This document shows positions 26,075 to 39,500 of a stretch of DNA of 44,468 nucleotides, piece after piece; the first letter of the stretch is position 1; each line of letters starts with the position of its first letter. The notes beneath the pieces are model-generated. The model was not told the origin of the DNA. It ran no database searches and was given only the letters and a program-made list of their open reading frames with translations. Both the position numbers and the translations under genes were made by a program. Source of the DNA: JBKHYJ01 sp046565505 (GTDB lineage: Bacteria > Acidobacteriota > Blastocatellia > UBA7656); assembly GCA_046565505.1 (NCBI GenBank), contig JBKHYJ010000057.1, forward strand, positions 1 to 44,468, in the 5' to 3' direction.

Positions 26075-27517
26075 GTGCCTGACATTAGCGTGATGATGTG
26101 GAACGTTCAGAACTTTGGTTTCGCAAACAATCGGTTCAGGGGCAACTACGGTCCGGTATGTCGGTTCATCGCGCGGGCCGCGCGGCAACAGAATGCGGAC
26201 ATCATTTTCATACAGGAGCTTAAGCAGAACGGCGTCGCGCGGCTGGCGCAGCTGCAACTGGCTTTGAACAACGCCTACGCCACCGCCGCGCCGGCAGGAA
26301 ACTGGTATTACGATTCGATCAAAGCAGCATTCGCTGCCGGACTAGCGGGAGGCCCGAATACCAACGTCACCACCGCCGCCCAGCTCGACTGGACCGGCCC
26401 GGCCAACCGCGAAGGTTATGCGATGTTTTGGAATCGCAATGCGGCAAAATTCACTATGCTCGCGGCCCCTACCATCGCGGGCGCTGCCAACACGCAGTCG
26501 AACGGCGTGCGACCGCTCCCCTTACCTATGGGCGTCCCGGCGCATGCTTTGAGCCTTGTGCTACAGGGGCGGCCACCGGCCCCTGATCCTTTCAGCCCGT
26601 GGGCGTACCAATCTGCGGGCTTCAATCCGCCCGCTAACATTCCGGCCTGGAATAATCTGAATTTCCCGAACCGCTGGGGTATCGCTCTTGTAAGAAACGC
26701 GTCGCGGCGGCCATGCTACTGCACAATCGATGTGAACATCGCAGGTCCGCCCCCGGCTGCGCAAAGGATCGTGCCGATCATGTCCTACCACGCGCCGAGC
26801 AACAGCGCGAATCTCAACGCGCCGCCTGCGGGCACTCAAATCTCCGCCTTCTCCAGGCAGATGTATCAAGCTCAGAACCCTGCCGCCGCGTGGGGCTGGA
26901 TTAACAACGCGAGGGCGATCGCTGGAGGAGACTTCAACGTAGACATGAACCCGCCCGGGCTTGCGTGGAATCGCGAAGAATCATACGAAGAATTCACAGA
27001 CGCCTTCGCGGCAGGCGTTGCGGGAGGAGCGGCTTGCCATGAAAACGTGCCGGTGCAGCAGGCAATCCCTATTAATAACACGGTCGTCTCTCTTGACCAG
27101 TGGATCGGAGGCCCGCCCATCCAGGTCGGGGCGATCAACGCCTACAGGACATCAGAGTTCGACAACATCTTCTGGCGCGGCTTCACCGGCGCTCCCCCGC
27201 CCGCGCGCGGGCGAGTGTACGATCTCCTGACCGCCGTGAGGCCGGGCGGCAGCCTTGTCGGCGGCCCCATCACAGGCTTCCTCGGCCTGCTCAACGCGGG
27301 CATGGGATTGCTTACGATAGCACCCGGCGCTCCGTATGTTGGTATGCAGCCTTGCAATGCCGCAGGCAATCTTCTTTACCCGGACATCTTGAACTTCGCA
27401 GCCTTTCATGCCGACGTGACTGCCGGGCAGATGTCCTCTTCGCGCAGGGCGGCGGAATTCGTCAGGCTGTTTATCAGCGATCACCTCCCCATCGTGTTTC
27501 GCTTCACAGAGCCTTGA
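26075..27517 (+). CDS. Endonuclease/exonuclease/phosphatase (DNase I-fold) enzyme
   Basis: Starts at GTG 26075 after GGGAGGG. A 480-residue protein of the EEP superfamily with every expected catalytic element: Asn10 (WNVQNFG), metal-binding Glu48 (IIFIQELK), His239 (SYHAPSN), Asp286/Asn288 (GGDFNVD), and the closing Asp469/His470 (SDHLPI). Members hydrolyse phosphodiesters in DNA, RNA, phosphoinositides or sphingomyelin; the substrate cannot be read from these motifs. It is longer than a minimal EEP domain (~270), with Ala/Gly/Pro-rich insertions at about 85-200 and 330-440. It has no signal peptide. It lies 12 bases after the 1141-aa gene and 27 bases before the giant gene, so it is part of the operon, plausibly its enzymatic effector. 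Confidence 0.85.
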   Translation: MPDISVMMWNVQNFGFANNRFRGNYGPVCRFIARAARQQNADIIFIQELKQNGVARLAQLQLALNNAYATAAPAGNWYYDSIKAAFAAGLAGGPNTNVTTAAQLDWTGPANREGYAMFWNRNAAKFTMLAAPTIAGAANTQSNGVRPLPLPMGVPAHALSLVLQGRPPAPDPFSPWAYQSAGFNPPANIPAWNNLNFPNRWGIALVRNASRRPCYCTIDVNIAGPPPAAQRIVPIMSYHAPSNSANLNAPPAGTQISAFSRQMYQAQNPAAAWGWINNARAIAGGDFNVDMNPPGLAWNREESYEEFTDAFAAGVAGGAACHENVPVQQAIPINNTVVSLDQWIGGPPIQVGAINAYRTSEFDNIFWRGFTGAPPPARGRVYDLLTAVRPGGSLVGGPITGFLGLLNAGMGLLTIAPGAPYVGMQPCNAAGNLLYPDILNFAAFHADVTAGQMSSSRRAAEFVRLFISDHLPIVFRFTEP

Positions 27518-27544
27518 ATATCTCCTTGCAGAAAGTGAGCCGGC

Positions 27545-30500
27545 ATGGACCTGAATAGACTTGAGCGCATTCTTAATGACAACACGGTAGACGGCACGCT
27601 GACGCTGCCGCCCGGTGCTCTTGAATCTGACGACATCGAGAATCTGCTCGACACCTATTTCCTGGGCAACCCGCTCACGATAAAGATAGAGAGCCAGGCC
27701 GAGCAGGGGCAGACCTACGTCGTAACGGGTAAGCTGGTCAAAGGGACATTCCCCCTTTACACCGAATCCGATCTGCCGGCCCAGGCGGTATTCTTTATTC
27801 AAGCCGGGGTGGCCGAATTAATCCTCACGCTCACGCTGCCGGCAGGTTACAAACTCTCGGTTAGTTTCCCGATACTGAAGAACTCGACTATCGACACGCT
27901 CGACATACCAGGTTCGAGCTTCATACTGCAATCGTCGAAGACCAACGACATAAACCCCGACCCGCGTCTGCTACAGGGGTTGAATTATACAGGCGGTCTT
28001 CTGACAACGAGCGCCGTGCTTCAGCCCTTAGACTGGCTGCTCGGCGGGGTTGAGACGCTTTACCTGTCAGGCCCGATCGGGGTCGAGTATTTACAAGATA
28101 ATCAAGTCATCCCGACGTTGTCGGTTACGGCTTTTGTGCCCGGCTCCGTAAGCCTGCCGCCATTCAGCCTCTCTTTCGCCGTGCAACTGGTCTCGTCTTA
28201 CGTCTCCACGCGCGCGCTCCCGTTCCTGTCGGATGTCAGGCTGGTGACAACGCTGGAGATCGGCAGCGGCGCAAACCCCGTGAGAATCCCCATCGCCCTG
28301 CCGCTGACCGTGGGCGAGCCGGAACTGCTGAACTTCTCGCTTGCGGTGGACGAGGTGCTGCTGACAGGGGGGCTGGCCGAGCTTGCGCCCCTTGTTGGCG
28401 GGGCGGACCTGGGGGCGCTCGTGCCGTCGCAGTTGTCGCTCGGCCCTGCGCTGTTCCTCACAGATTTGACGATGATCATCGCCAACGACACGAAGTTGAT
28501 CGTCAGCCTTGAGATGGGCGTGCGCCTCCTCGTGGAGTGGACCATCATTCCGAACGCGATCACGCTCAGGGACATCACACTGCAATACGTAGTCACCGAC
28601 GTTACAGCGCCGAGCCTCAAGAACATATCCGCTCAGGCTTCGGCAGGATTTCTGATCGGCAATGTCGGGATCAGGATTTCCGTCTCGCTGCCTGACATCA
28701 CGATAGTCGGGGCGCTCGAAGAGGGCTACTCGATAAACGCCAACGATGTTCTCAGGCATTTCTTCGGGCCGTCGGTTCAACTGCCCGCGGGCGTTGACTT
28801 CACGGTCTACGAGCTTGAAGTGACCGCCGCGCCGAGGAGTCAGAATTACTCGATATATTCCGTCATCGGCGAAGACGAGATATGGACGCTTGACCTTGTG
28901 GTAACCGAACTGGTGCTCAAGCGGCTCTCATTCGGCATAGAGTTCGCCCCCGGAGATCTCGCGCTCAATTTTGTGGCCGTCATCGAAATATTCGAGAAGA
29001 CGTTCTCGGTCTCCGCGACCAGGCCCGGCTCCGACAGCGGGTGGATGTTCAAGCTTGAGATGTACCCTGACGAGTACATAAGCCTGAAGAACTTGATTCA
29101 AAAATTCCTGCCCTTTCCGGTCGAACTGCCCGAGTCGGTGCCCGACATGGGCATTACGGGCATCATGATCAGCTACGAAACGAAAGAGAAGACCTTCTCC
29201 ATAGCAGGGCGGACTGATCCCAAAAGCTGGACGTTCAAAATCGGCAGCACGACCTTTGCGATTGAAGCCGCGCTCAGCATTCAGAGGAAAGCGCCCCCCG
29301 GCGCACAGCCTTTTTACACAGGTTTTGTGGCGGGCGCAATCTCGATCAATGACCTGAAGCTCGGCGTCAGTTATGCATTCGCGCCCGGCAACAAGACTCT
29401 CACCATTAAGATGATGTTCCGGGGGGCCGAGCTTACTTGCGCCATCACAACAAAGGCCGGTCCGCCGCCCGAAACAGTGCTCACAGTCAGCCTCGGCAAT
29501 TTGAACTTTGGCGAAATCGTGGAGTATCTGGTCAACCTGGCTTCGCCCGGCACGGATTCTAAACTCGGGGCGCCCTGGAATTCCCTCTACGATATTTCCT
29601 TTAAGAGCCTGAAACTGGAGATCAACCTGACGACAAAGGCCGTGGGAATCTCCTACGAGCTGAAAAAAAATTTCGCCATCATCTACATAGACACGATCAA
29701 GCTCACGTACGTGAAGAGGAACGGCAAAGGCACAGTCGACATCAGCATAACCGGCACTTTCCTCGATCAGACTTACGGCGACGCGAACCCGCTCAAGTGG
29801 GACATGCTCAATGACAAGCCGCCCGCCGTCCCCGGCCAGGGCCCCGCGTTGCTCGACCTCGAATACCTTGGGCTCGGCCAGCACGTCGCGATGGAGACGC
29901 GGAACCTGGACACGGTCACGCAGGTCATCGACGCGATGGAGCGGTTAGTCATTCCGACTCAAAACCCATCAAAGAACCCGCTGACCCAGACCACAGGAAT
30001 CTACTTCAGCCAGAAGAGCAACTGGCTGATCGGGACCAGATTCACCGTCATGGGCACGGTCTCTTTGAGCGTGATTTTTAATGACCCGAATATCTATGGG
30101 TTGTTGATCAAGCTTGCCGGGCCGAAAGCCGGGTCGCTGGCCGGGCTGGAGTTTGAAATCCTTTACAAGAAAGTCACTGACACGATAGGCGTCTATCACA
30201 TCGAGCTGAAACTACCGGATTCGATGCGGCAGCTTCAGTTCGGCGCTATTTCAATCACACTCCCTATAGTCGTCGTCGATATTTACACCAACGGAAATTT
30301 CAGAGTCGATTTCGGATTCCCAACCAACGGCAATTTTGCTCGCTCCTTCAGCCTTCAGGTATTTCCGTTCGTCGGATTCGGCGGCTTCTATTTCGCGCTC
30401 CTGACCGGCGACACGTCCAAGCGCGTCCCGAAAATCTCAAACGGCAACTTCGACCCGGTCATCGAGTTCGGCCTCGGGCTTTCCGTCGGGGTAGGCAAGA

Positions 30501-33500
30501 CGATAGATAAAGGCGTCTTGAAAGCCGGTCTGTATGTGACGGTCACGGGGATCCTGGAAGGCGTGATCGCGTGGTTCAACCCCGACGACAAGGCCATCAA
30601 GAGCGATCGCTATTACTGGATACAGGGTACGATTTCGATCGTCGGGAAGCTGTATGGCGAAGTCGATTTCAAGATCATCAGCGCGAGCGTAAACGTGACG
30701 GCATTCGCAAGCGTCACGCTCCTCATTGAAGCTTACGAGCCGATATACATACAGCTTTCGGCGGGCGTGTCCGTCTCGGCCAGCGTCAAAGTGCTCTTCG
30801 TCAGGATTCGTTTCTCATTCAAGATGACGGTACAGGCGTCCTTCACCATAGGCTCGAAAGGGGTGCCGCCCTGGAAGACTATCGCAGCCCCGAAGCGGAC
30901 TCGGCAGCTTCAGCAGATGAACGTCGCGCGGAGGGCTTACCTGCGCAGCGCGAGAGTAGCGCCCGCATTGCTCAGGGGCGGGGCGAATGCGCTAAGAGCG
31001 ATGGGCCTCCGGGCTCCGGGGGTTGAGCTGAAGTGGGACCCCGTCAACGTCTTCAATGGGCAGACCAGGGATGTCGCCATGATGATGCTCCCCGCCTTCA
31101 CGGTGGCGCTGCCGGAGGACTGCGGCCCCGTGCCGCCGCCCGCGGATGCCGACGCCCCGCAGTACCAGATCGTAATGATCCTCTCTGCCGAAAACACGAT
31201 CGCGCCCGAAGCGTTGACTCACGAAGAGGTCATGGCCGTGGCGAAGGACAACCCGGAAGAGACTTCGTTCAACCTGCTGGTGCATGGGATGCTGGCGTGG
31301 TCGATCCACGCCACACTACAGACGCTCGACGGCTATGTCACGTTTGATGACCTGCAGAGTCTTTATGACGAACTGAACAGAGACGAGACTGAGAACACGG
31401 CCTTCTCCTACGAGAACCTCTCGGCCTTCATCGACAAGAATTACAGATTCCAAATCAGCGGTGACACTGGCGGCGCGGATGAACCTCTCGTCAGCGCCGC
31501 GCTCGTGCCCATGATCCCCGCGCTCACTATGGACACGTCGGGAAACGTCTCCGTGAATTTCGACAGCTACAATCAAGTCGACGACCATTACGAGCAGCAG
31601 GCGAAAGCGTACTTCAGCAAGATGAGGGTCAATTACGATTACGGCACGGCCAAGGACCCGCTGCAACAAGCGGCGGCCCCGAAGGAAGTCAGCGCCGGGG
31701 CCGGAGGCGGTGGCCTCGAATCCATGGCAAAGATAATCTTCAGAGACTATTTCGTGATGGTTGCGAAGGCCGCCGTCGAAGCCGCGATAGATTACCTCGC
31801 CGAGTACCCTTACGAAGTCAAAGGCGGGGACAGCCTGCAACGGATAGCCGATTCCTTACCCAAGGCGCTCGTCTACATCGTCAAGCCGGATGAGACTCTC
31901 GAATCAATCGCCGCTTATTTCCTCGTCCCGCCCGACGTGATCATGGAGATGAACCCGAACGTAAATTTCAACGAGCCGTTGCAGCCGGGAACCAGGCTCA
32001 CCATCCCCGCTGTCGTTACGCCTGAAGCCCTCGCCGTAGCAAATCAGGATGCTAGCTTGAATACCGAAACGACCCTTGACTTCTCAGGCGTCGAGTATCA
32101 AGTCAAAGCCGGCGATACGCTCGGCGGCATTGCCGGCCAGTACGGTTTTGCCGACGCGAACGGCATCGTCGCACATAATGCAGACAATGGCGCGATACTT
32201 CGCACAGGCGCGCCCATCACGGTGGGAGTTTATGACCCGAACAGGCAGATTTACACCATCAGCTATGCTTCACAGGCCGGCGACGACCTCGCCCGAATCG
32301 CGGCTTATTTCTACGTGCGCGATCAGGAAGATTTAGGCGCGCAATCACAATACGCGCAAGCCTTCGGGTGGCTCAGGCAGGCGGCGATAGATTTGAATCC
32401 GCAGGTCGATTTCAGCCTCCCGCTTGCTCCGGGCTTACAACTGTCGATCCCTCACGTCCGGTGGTCCGAGCAGGGCATCGAGCAATTGCCCGATAATTTG
32501 ACGTACACAGTCAAATCGAATGACACGCTCGATTTTATAACGGGCTACTTCCTCTTGATGGAGCTTTACCCCGAAGCCATAGCGCGGCTCGAACAGCAGA
32601 TCGGAGCCCTCAACCCCGGAATAGACTGGAACAACTTGCCTCCCGGGACTGATGTCACAGCCCCGGGAATGGAGCACGCCATCAAAAGCGCGGACACGTT
32701 CCGGGTCCTTTCGTCTTTGTTCGGGGTATTGCTCGATGATCTGGCCGAGGCCAATAGCGGTTCGAGTCTTGTCCTCGCCCCTCTCGCCGTGCTTGCTATT
32801 CCGAATACCAGCTACGAGATTCAAGACGGCGACAGCTTCTCGAAGATCGCCGCGAAATACAATTTCACTGTCGAAGACCTCGCGACAAAGATCGCGACGC
32901 AGGCCAACGTATTTGTCGCCGGGCAGGTAATCACGATTGCCAACCTGCCCCAGATCGGAATCAGTGATCTTCTGAGCGAGTTACCGCTCACCGCCTCTTA
33001 CAACAACATTTCTGGAATAGTGTCGCGCTTCATGATGCATGGCTTGAGACTCATCGACCCTAAAGATACGGCGGCCCGTATGATGACGCCCGCGGCCTTA
33101 CAAGACGGGGACGGCTCGGACGTAGACTTGTGCCCGCTATACGTGCTCACCGGCCAGCAGTTTGCCGGGCCGACCCCCGACACTCCGCAATACGACATTG
33201 TTTTCAAGAATCCCGGCGGAGCCATCTGGGTCGAGTTCTTGCCGATCACAGCCTACACGGTCGAGACCGCAAGCACACTTGCGCAGATCAGCGAGCAACT
33301 GGGAATCCCTGCGGAGCAGATCAAGGAGCTGAATCCCGGTATCGACTTCAATCAGGAGGTCCCGGCCGGTACACAACTACAGGTCACGCAAAGTCAGCTC
33401 GACATCGAATTGACTAGTGAAATACTCCAGCGGGATTACCCGAGCAAAACATTCGACCCGCAGATGATCGCAAACCCTCATAGGCTGCCGCTGCTTCAAG

Positions 33501-36500
33501 AGACGCCTGTGAGGTACACGCTCGCGAACAGCATCGTGTGGCAGAGCGCGGACTTGCCGCCGTTTGCTTGCGCGAGCAGTGACGCGCCGCTCGCGGGTCA
33601 ACCGACGATCTGGCTATTCCCGGAAACGCTCATCGATATGATCGCAAGCCCCGATGGCGCGCGGTCGAACCCCTACAAGCTGGTCACGGGGGCGACAGTA
33701 ACCGGCTCGAAGATGACGAAGGCCGATGTCAACTGTTACGACTGGGCGACGGTGTTGGAAGTCGGCGTGCGAAGAATACCCGCTGATGCGCCGGGCGGCT
33801 TTATGCCTAACACTTATTTGGTGCTGGGCGCTGACGAGAGCGGGCGCGATTCACTGATAGCGTTGTGGGAGCATTTGAATCAGCCGGGCGCGGGTGACAA
33901 TGCGACTCTCTATCTGCTTTATTCGCCCAACGCCACGAGCGAAATCCCCGAGGGCCTCAACTCCGACAAGATAAACCGCGATCAGACCTTCATATTGAAG
34001 ACGAACCTTTCGACGCTCACCCACAGCGGCCCACAGTCAGGTGCGGCAAAAACCGCATTACAAGATGCAATGCCGCAATCCGGCGACTACTACGCCAACA
34101 TCGCCGCGTCGAATGACTTCATCAAGTTCCTGTGGGAGGCCAGCATCGTCGGGACCGGCGGCTTCTATCTGAATTACTCCGCGCAGGACGGGGGGGCCGG
34201 GCTGCCCGGAGACATCTTTGTAGATGGGAATGACGCGACCCTATGGATGGTCGTAGTCCTGCAATCGCAAAGCACAACCCAGCCGCCCGTGCGGAGCTTC
34301 TATGGGTTTAATAACTGCGCGGCGGTGAAAGACAATATTGATGCGGGGGCGGTCAACGTCTTCGTCGAGGCCGCGCCGCAAAGCGACCCTTTGAAGGTCC
34401 CGATGACGAAGAGTTCTACGGTCCCGCCCGGCAACGTCGGGTATCAACTGTCACGAAGCAATCCTGACTTTCAGCCCGAGCCGTCGGGCGAAAAGGGCGA
34501 CCCGGAGCAGAGGACCAGAAACCTTTACAGCTTGCTCGGGTATGAGCTGCAAGATCACAGCGATTTCAATCAGAGCCACGAGGGCTTGCCCATAGGCCCG
34601 ACCGAAGCGGACCCCGATCAAACGGGCGGCATGCCGCTGCCATCTTACGCCAACACGGATTCAGCAATATGGCACTACCATCAGGTAATACCTGTACACA
34701 GGTACGCGAAGACTAACAACATCGCTCAATCGGCGGCCCTGCCCGCGAAGAAGGAGAACCCTTACGCCGGAATAGTGAACGACCAGCAGGGGGGGCTGGC
34801 ACAGGCGAAGTTTAGCTTCTCGTTTTATGACTTATACGGCAACTATACGCCGCCGACTCCGGCGATCCCCGACCTTGATATTTCGGTTGGCTACTTTGAC
34901 GCCGTGATAGGTTTATCACAGTGGCCCGGCACTTCGAACTCTTACGAATTTACTAAGGTGGACGCCGCGCCCGCTCTGGTCGTTGAAATAGACCTTGAAG
35001 TTGAGAGGTACTTGCCCGGCCCCGGCAACAGCTTCGAGAGCGCCGTCTACCTGTCGGCGGCCCACGCAGAAAAGTACAAGCAGGTCTATTATCAGGTTCA
35101 TCAATATCAAGCTCTGCCCGGCGACACCGCTCCGGTCTATGACATTGACTTCTCGTACAGGACTTCGCTGGATCAACCGTCGCCGGACGAGCCGCCGACC
35201 GAGCATGTCATCGCTCAAAGGTTCAGGCTGACAAACTACGTTGACTCCGCGTACCTCTTCTTGTCAGCCGCTCAATACCTGCAAGCCGTTCTGCACTTCG
35301 TCCGGGGAGGCGAAACCTTCGGGGACATAGCCTCTGCGTATTCGGTGACGACCGGCGCTCTCGGCGAAGCGAACAGCGCCGTAGACACGACGACCATTTT
35401 CGCATCGACTCTGATGATACCGACATTCCACACCGTCAAGCAGGGCGACACGCTGGACGGCATAGTCGCGGGGACGGGCATTACGGTCGATGAGCTCGCG
35501 CGCAATAACAGATTCGTGCCCTTGAATCCGGGGAACAATGTCGAGATACCGGGGAGAGATTACACGGCTGGACAGAACGACTCTCTTGCAAGTATCGCCG
35601 CCTCGCAGGTCTGTACTGTGGCGGGCATCGCAAGGGCCAACAACGTGAGGACGGATATTCTGACCGCAGACACCCCGTTGACCGTCCAGGGCGTGACTAT
35701 CGAAGTCAAAGAGGGGGATTCGTTCGACCGGTTGGTGGTGAGATTCAGAGAGCGTGGCGTCGAAGCAACCGTTGCCGATATTGCCGTCTCCAACCAGAGC
35801 ATTGAGAATATCTTCACCGCGGGCGTCACGATCTCGATCAAGGATTACGTCGTGCAGGCCGGGGATACTCTCTCAAGTCTTGCTTCGGAGTTCTCGACTA
35901 CAGTGGAAGACCTCGCCGGGCTGAATAAGATTGTGGAAACGCTCTTCCTCGCGGGAGCGCCCGTGTTCATGTCTGAGACTCCCATCACGCCCGCGCCCGG
36001 CGAGACTCTCGCCTACATTGCCGAAAAGAGCAAGATCACGGTCGATCAGCTCTCCGATCACAACGCGACGACCGCGCTGAAAGACGGCGCGCAGTTGATG
36101 ATCCCGTACCTCGTCTACATTGACGCTTTAAAAGCGCCGCTGTTCTCGCCTTATGAAGCCACGGGCGGCGAAGTGCTCTCCGGCATAGCTTCCCTGTTTG
36201 ACAGAGCGCCCTCCGACCTGGCGGAGATTAATCAGAACCTGCTAGGCATTTTTGACCCGGGCAAGACTATCACCCTCGATTCGGTCTCGGTCCAGATAAC
36301 CGCGTTCGATACGTTCGACACGCTCGTCAAGAAGTTCAACGATCAGGGCCTGCAAATAACGCTGCCTGAATTCGCCGAACGGATAAAGGATTACCCGGCC
36401 ATAATCAGAGCGGGCGCATTGTTCGCAGCGCCATTGCCGAAGACCAAATCAGGCAAATCTCTTTACGACATCGCGAATATGTATGGCGTTACGGTTGACG

Positions 36501-39500
36501 GGCTCGCCCGCGCGAACGGCTCTCTGCATCTGCTCCTCAAGCGGGACGCCGAGGTGATGGCGAGAAAAGATATGCCCGAGACCAAAATCAAGGTCAAGGA
36601 TAATGACACGTTTAACACTCTCGTTTTGCGATTCGCGCTCGAAAAGCAAGTAGCCACTTCGATCAGCGAGATCGCCGAAGCGAACAAGGACCTGACTGAC
36701 CTTGTGAATCCCGACGCCCTTTTCCTGCTGCCGCCTAACCCTGCGATAATCTCGGAGCAAATCGCCGCGCACTTCCCCGAAACGATCTTTCCGGTCACGG
36801 TCGAGATTAAACTGGCTCGGCGCGAAAGCCTTATTGACCCTGAGTTCAAAGACGTGGGGAGCGTTCGAGCCGACGTGACGACCATCGCTCCGCGCAGCAC
36901 CGTTTCCGAAGGCTCGCTATCGCTCGAACACTTCGCCGAGCAGTTTGAGAAGAAAGCGTTCCCGGGGCTCAAGGTTGCAACCAGCAAGAAACAGAACCCC
37001 GGCGACCAGTCAACAGCGCCCTCGTTATGGGCCGTGAACTTCGGCCAGGGCGGGATAAGCCTCTTTGAAATACTGAAGGATGAGCCGCAGTTTTTCGCGC
37101 TGAGACCTCTGTCAACAGAACTGGTCGCCAGGTCAAATGTGACGATCTACTCGTACGAGAGCGGGGAGCTAAAAGACCCCAAGCCTGAAAACTTCCAGGC
37201 CGTCGATCTTGAAGTCTGGGTCGGCGCGTTTCTGGCCGCCGTCGATCTCTTCTTGTCTCCCGCATACGCCACGCCTGCTTATCGATTAGAGGCGGACCAT
37301 GCCTCTTATGAAAAGGTGGTCAAAGCCAAGGGCATCATTGCCGACGCCCTCAAGATAGCCGTGGATTACATACTCGATGTGCCGACCAAAGAGAGAAAGC
37401 CTGAGTACCTGGCGGCCGCGCGTGAAGCGATTTATCAGCGCCTGCTTATAAACCTGTCGGGCGGTTACGCGACCGATGTGATCATCCAATACCCTGTAAG
37501 AATAGAATCGCCTTTCGGTGACCCGCTGACCGCGCCCAGAGTATCCGGCAAGCCCCTCTCTCTCGTTTACAAGACAGGGCTTGTCGATGTGGTCAGTACC
37601 ATAGCCAATCAATACATGGTCAGCCCGGAGTACGTCGCTAATGTCATCGCCGACGCAGAGAACATTTTGAATAAGAACGCGGTGGTGCTTTACCCGGCCA
37701 CTCCAGAAAAGCCGACGACCGGCCATGAAGTCTCATTGAAGGATATAGCCGCCTCGCTGGGCATCCCTGTTGACCTGTTGACGCTGCGCGGTATCGCAAC
37801 CTATTTCGACGCGACCGTGGAAGAGGTCGGCGCCAACTTAGAGGTCGTGAGCGGCGGAGGGCTGTTCGCGCCTGAGGTCACGATAAACATTTCGGGCATC
37901 AACAAGAAGATAACCGACGCGGACTCGTTTGACACAATGGCTGCTTTCTTCGACAAGGATGTGGGCGATGTCGCGCTCGCGAATCTTTACTTGAAAGATA
38001 TCTTCAAACCGGCCGAGCTTACGGTAGACGGCCAGACCGTGATAGTTCCGCCAGGTAATACGCTTGTGAGCGTTGCGGCAGAGTTCCAGAACATGGGCCC
38101 GGTCGAGTTGGCATACAAAGTTGCGGGAAGGACTGACGTGTTGAACTCAGGCACGACTATATATGGGCTCGGGTACGTCCCCGATCACAGCCTGTCGACC
38201 GCCAAGACTCCGCTGAGCAACGGCGGCTCGGTAGTCACGTTCCTCTTCAACACCAAAGCCGAAGCCCAGTACAAGAAACTGTTCCTTGATCTCAATTATG
38301 TGGTCAACGAACTCGAGTTTGACATCAAAGGCGGCTTGCAGGGCATTCTTGATTACCAAGCATCTTCGTGGCTCTCGTTCATTATCCCGATAGGCCAAAA
38401 GCATGACCCCGACATTCGCATAGACACAAACATCGGACAGGTAGAGACTCCGATACCCTTGCAGTCGTACCCCACCCCCCCCTCTCTCGTGTCTCAGACA
38501 GGGACGCAGTCCGTAGACCCGCTCGGGTGGGCTGCGAGCGAAGATATCGCGGTCGAAGAGGTGAAGCTATGGGATTACGCATTCACCTACGAGCGGCAGG
38601 ACGCCGCGCAAGATACAGATTATCTGAACGTGATAATCAACTATTTGAGTCCTTCGGGAATGCGGGCTAAGGCAGGCGATGTCGTAGACCCGTTTGACGC
38701 GCTGTTCAATGCGCTTGCCCAGTTCGTCGCGGTTTATCCGCAGATGGCTAAAGACCTGGAAGGGCTGTTGTCTTTGAAGGCAGACGAGAAAGACTCTGTG
38801 ATTGAGGGCGCGATCAAGAGTTTCAGCAGGCTGGTTATGGATGTGGCCTTAGCGGGCGAAGCCCTTGCGGACGCCTGCGAGGCAGGACAAATGCAGACCT
38901 CTGTTGCCCGACAGGGCTTGCGCGAAGAGGTATACAACTACTCGGTCGACACCATCGCCACAGAATCGGTAGAAAGGTCTTTACAGTCTCTAGTTTTGAC
39001 GGCGCTCGACAACGAGAGAGAACTCTGGCCGTTAATATACGTGGTCCTGTCGGATCAAGAGATTGAGCTTGAGATGAATCCCGCCGGGCCGAATCAGATG
39101 AGTTACAACTACCCTGACTCCGGGCGCCCCGGTCTGCCTGACTCTCTGCGCGTCCCGGCTTATGGCCCCCTCCAACTAAGGTTTGTGTTCAAGCGACTCG
39201 ACATCATAGAGAGGCAGAATGCCTGGAGTGGCGTCTTAATGACGAGGAATGAGAAGCTGATCAGCACGGCAAAGACTAACACAGCCTTTGTCTTCAAGAC
39301 GCCGATGGTGAGATTCACCAACACGATGGTCCCTCTGATCCAGTACTTCCGCAGCATACCGATCAACTACGCCGCAGACCTCAAACAATCTCTGGACATT
39401 CTGCTTGATAAGCTCTTCAGAGTGGAGCATTCAACTGAGACGCACAACATCAAGCTGGCCACGCAATTTGGCTATGAGCTCGTCGGAGAAATCATTCCCG

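Noticed and set aside
28928..29884. 318-codon minus-strand frame inside the giant gene
   Set aside because: No family resemblance; it mirrors the plus-strand coding periodicity.
35291..36740. CRISPR-like or DNA-level tandem repeat
   Set aside because: The periodicity exists only at protein level (LysM units); the DNA repeats are strongly diverged.
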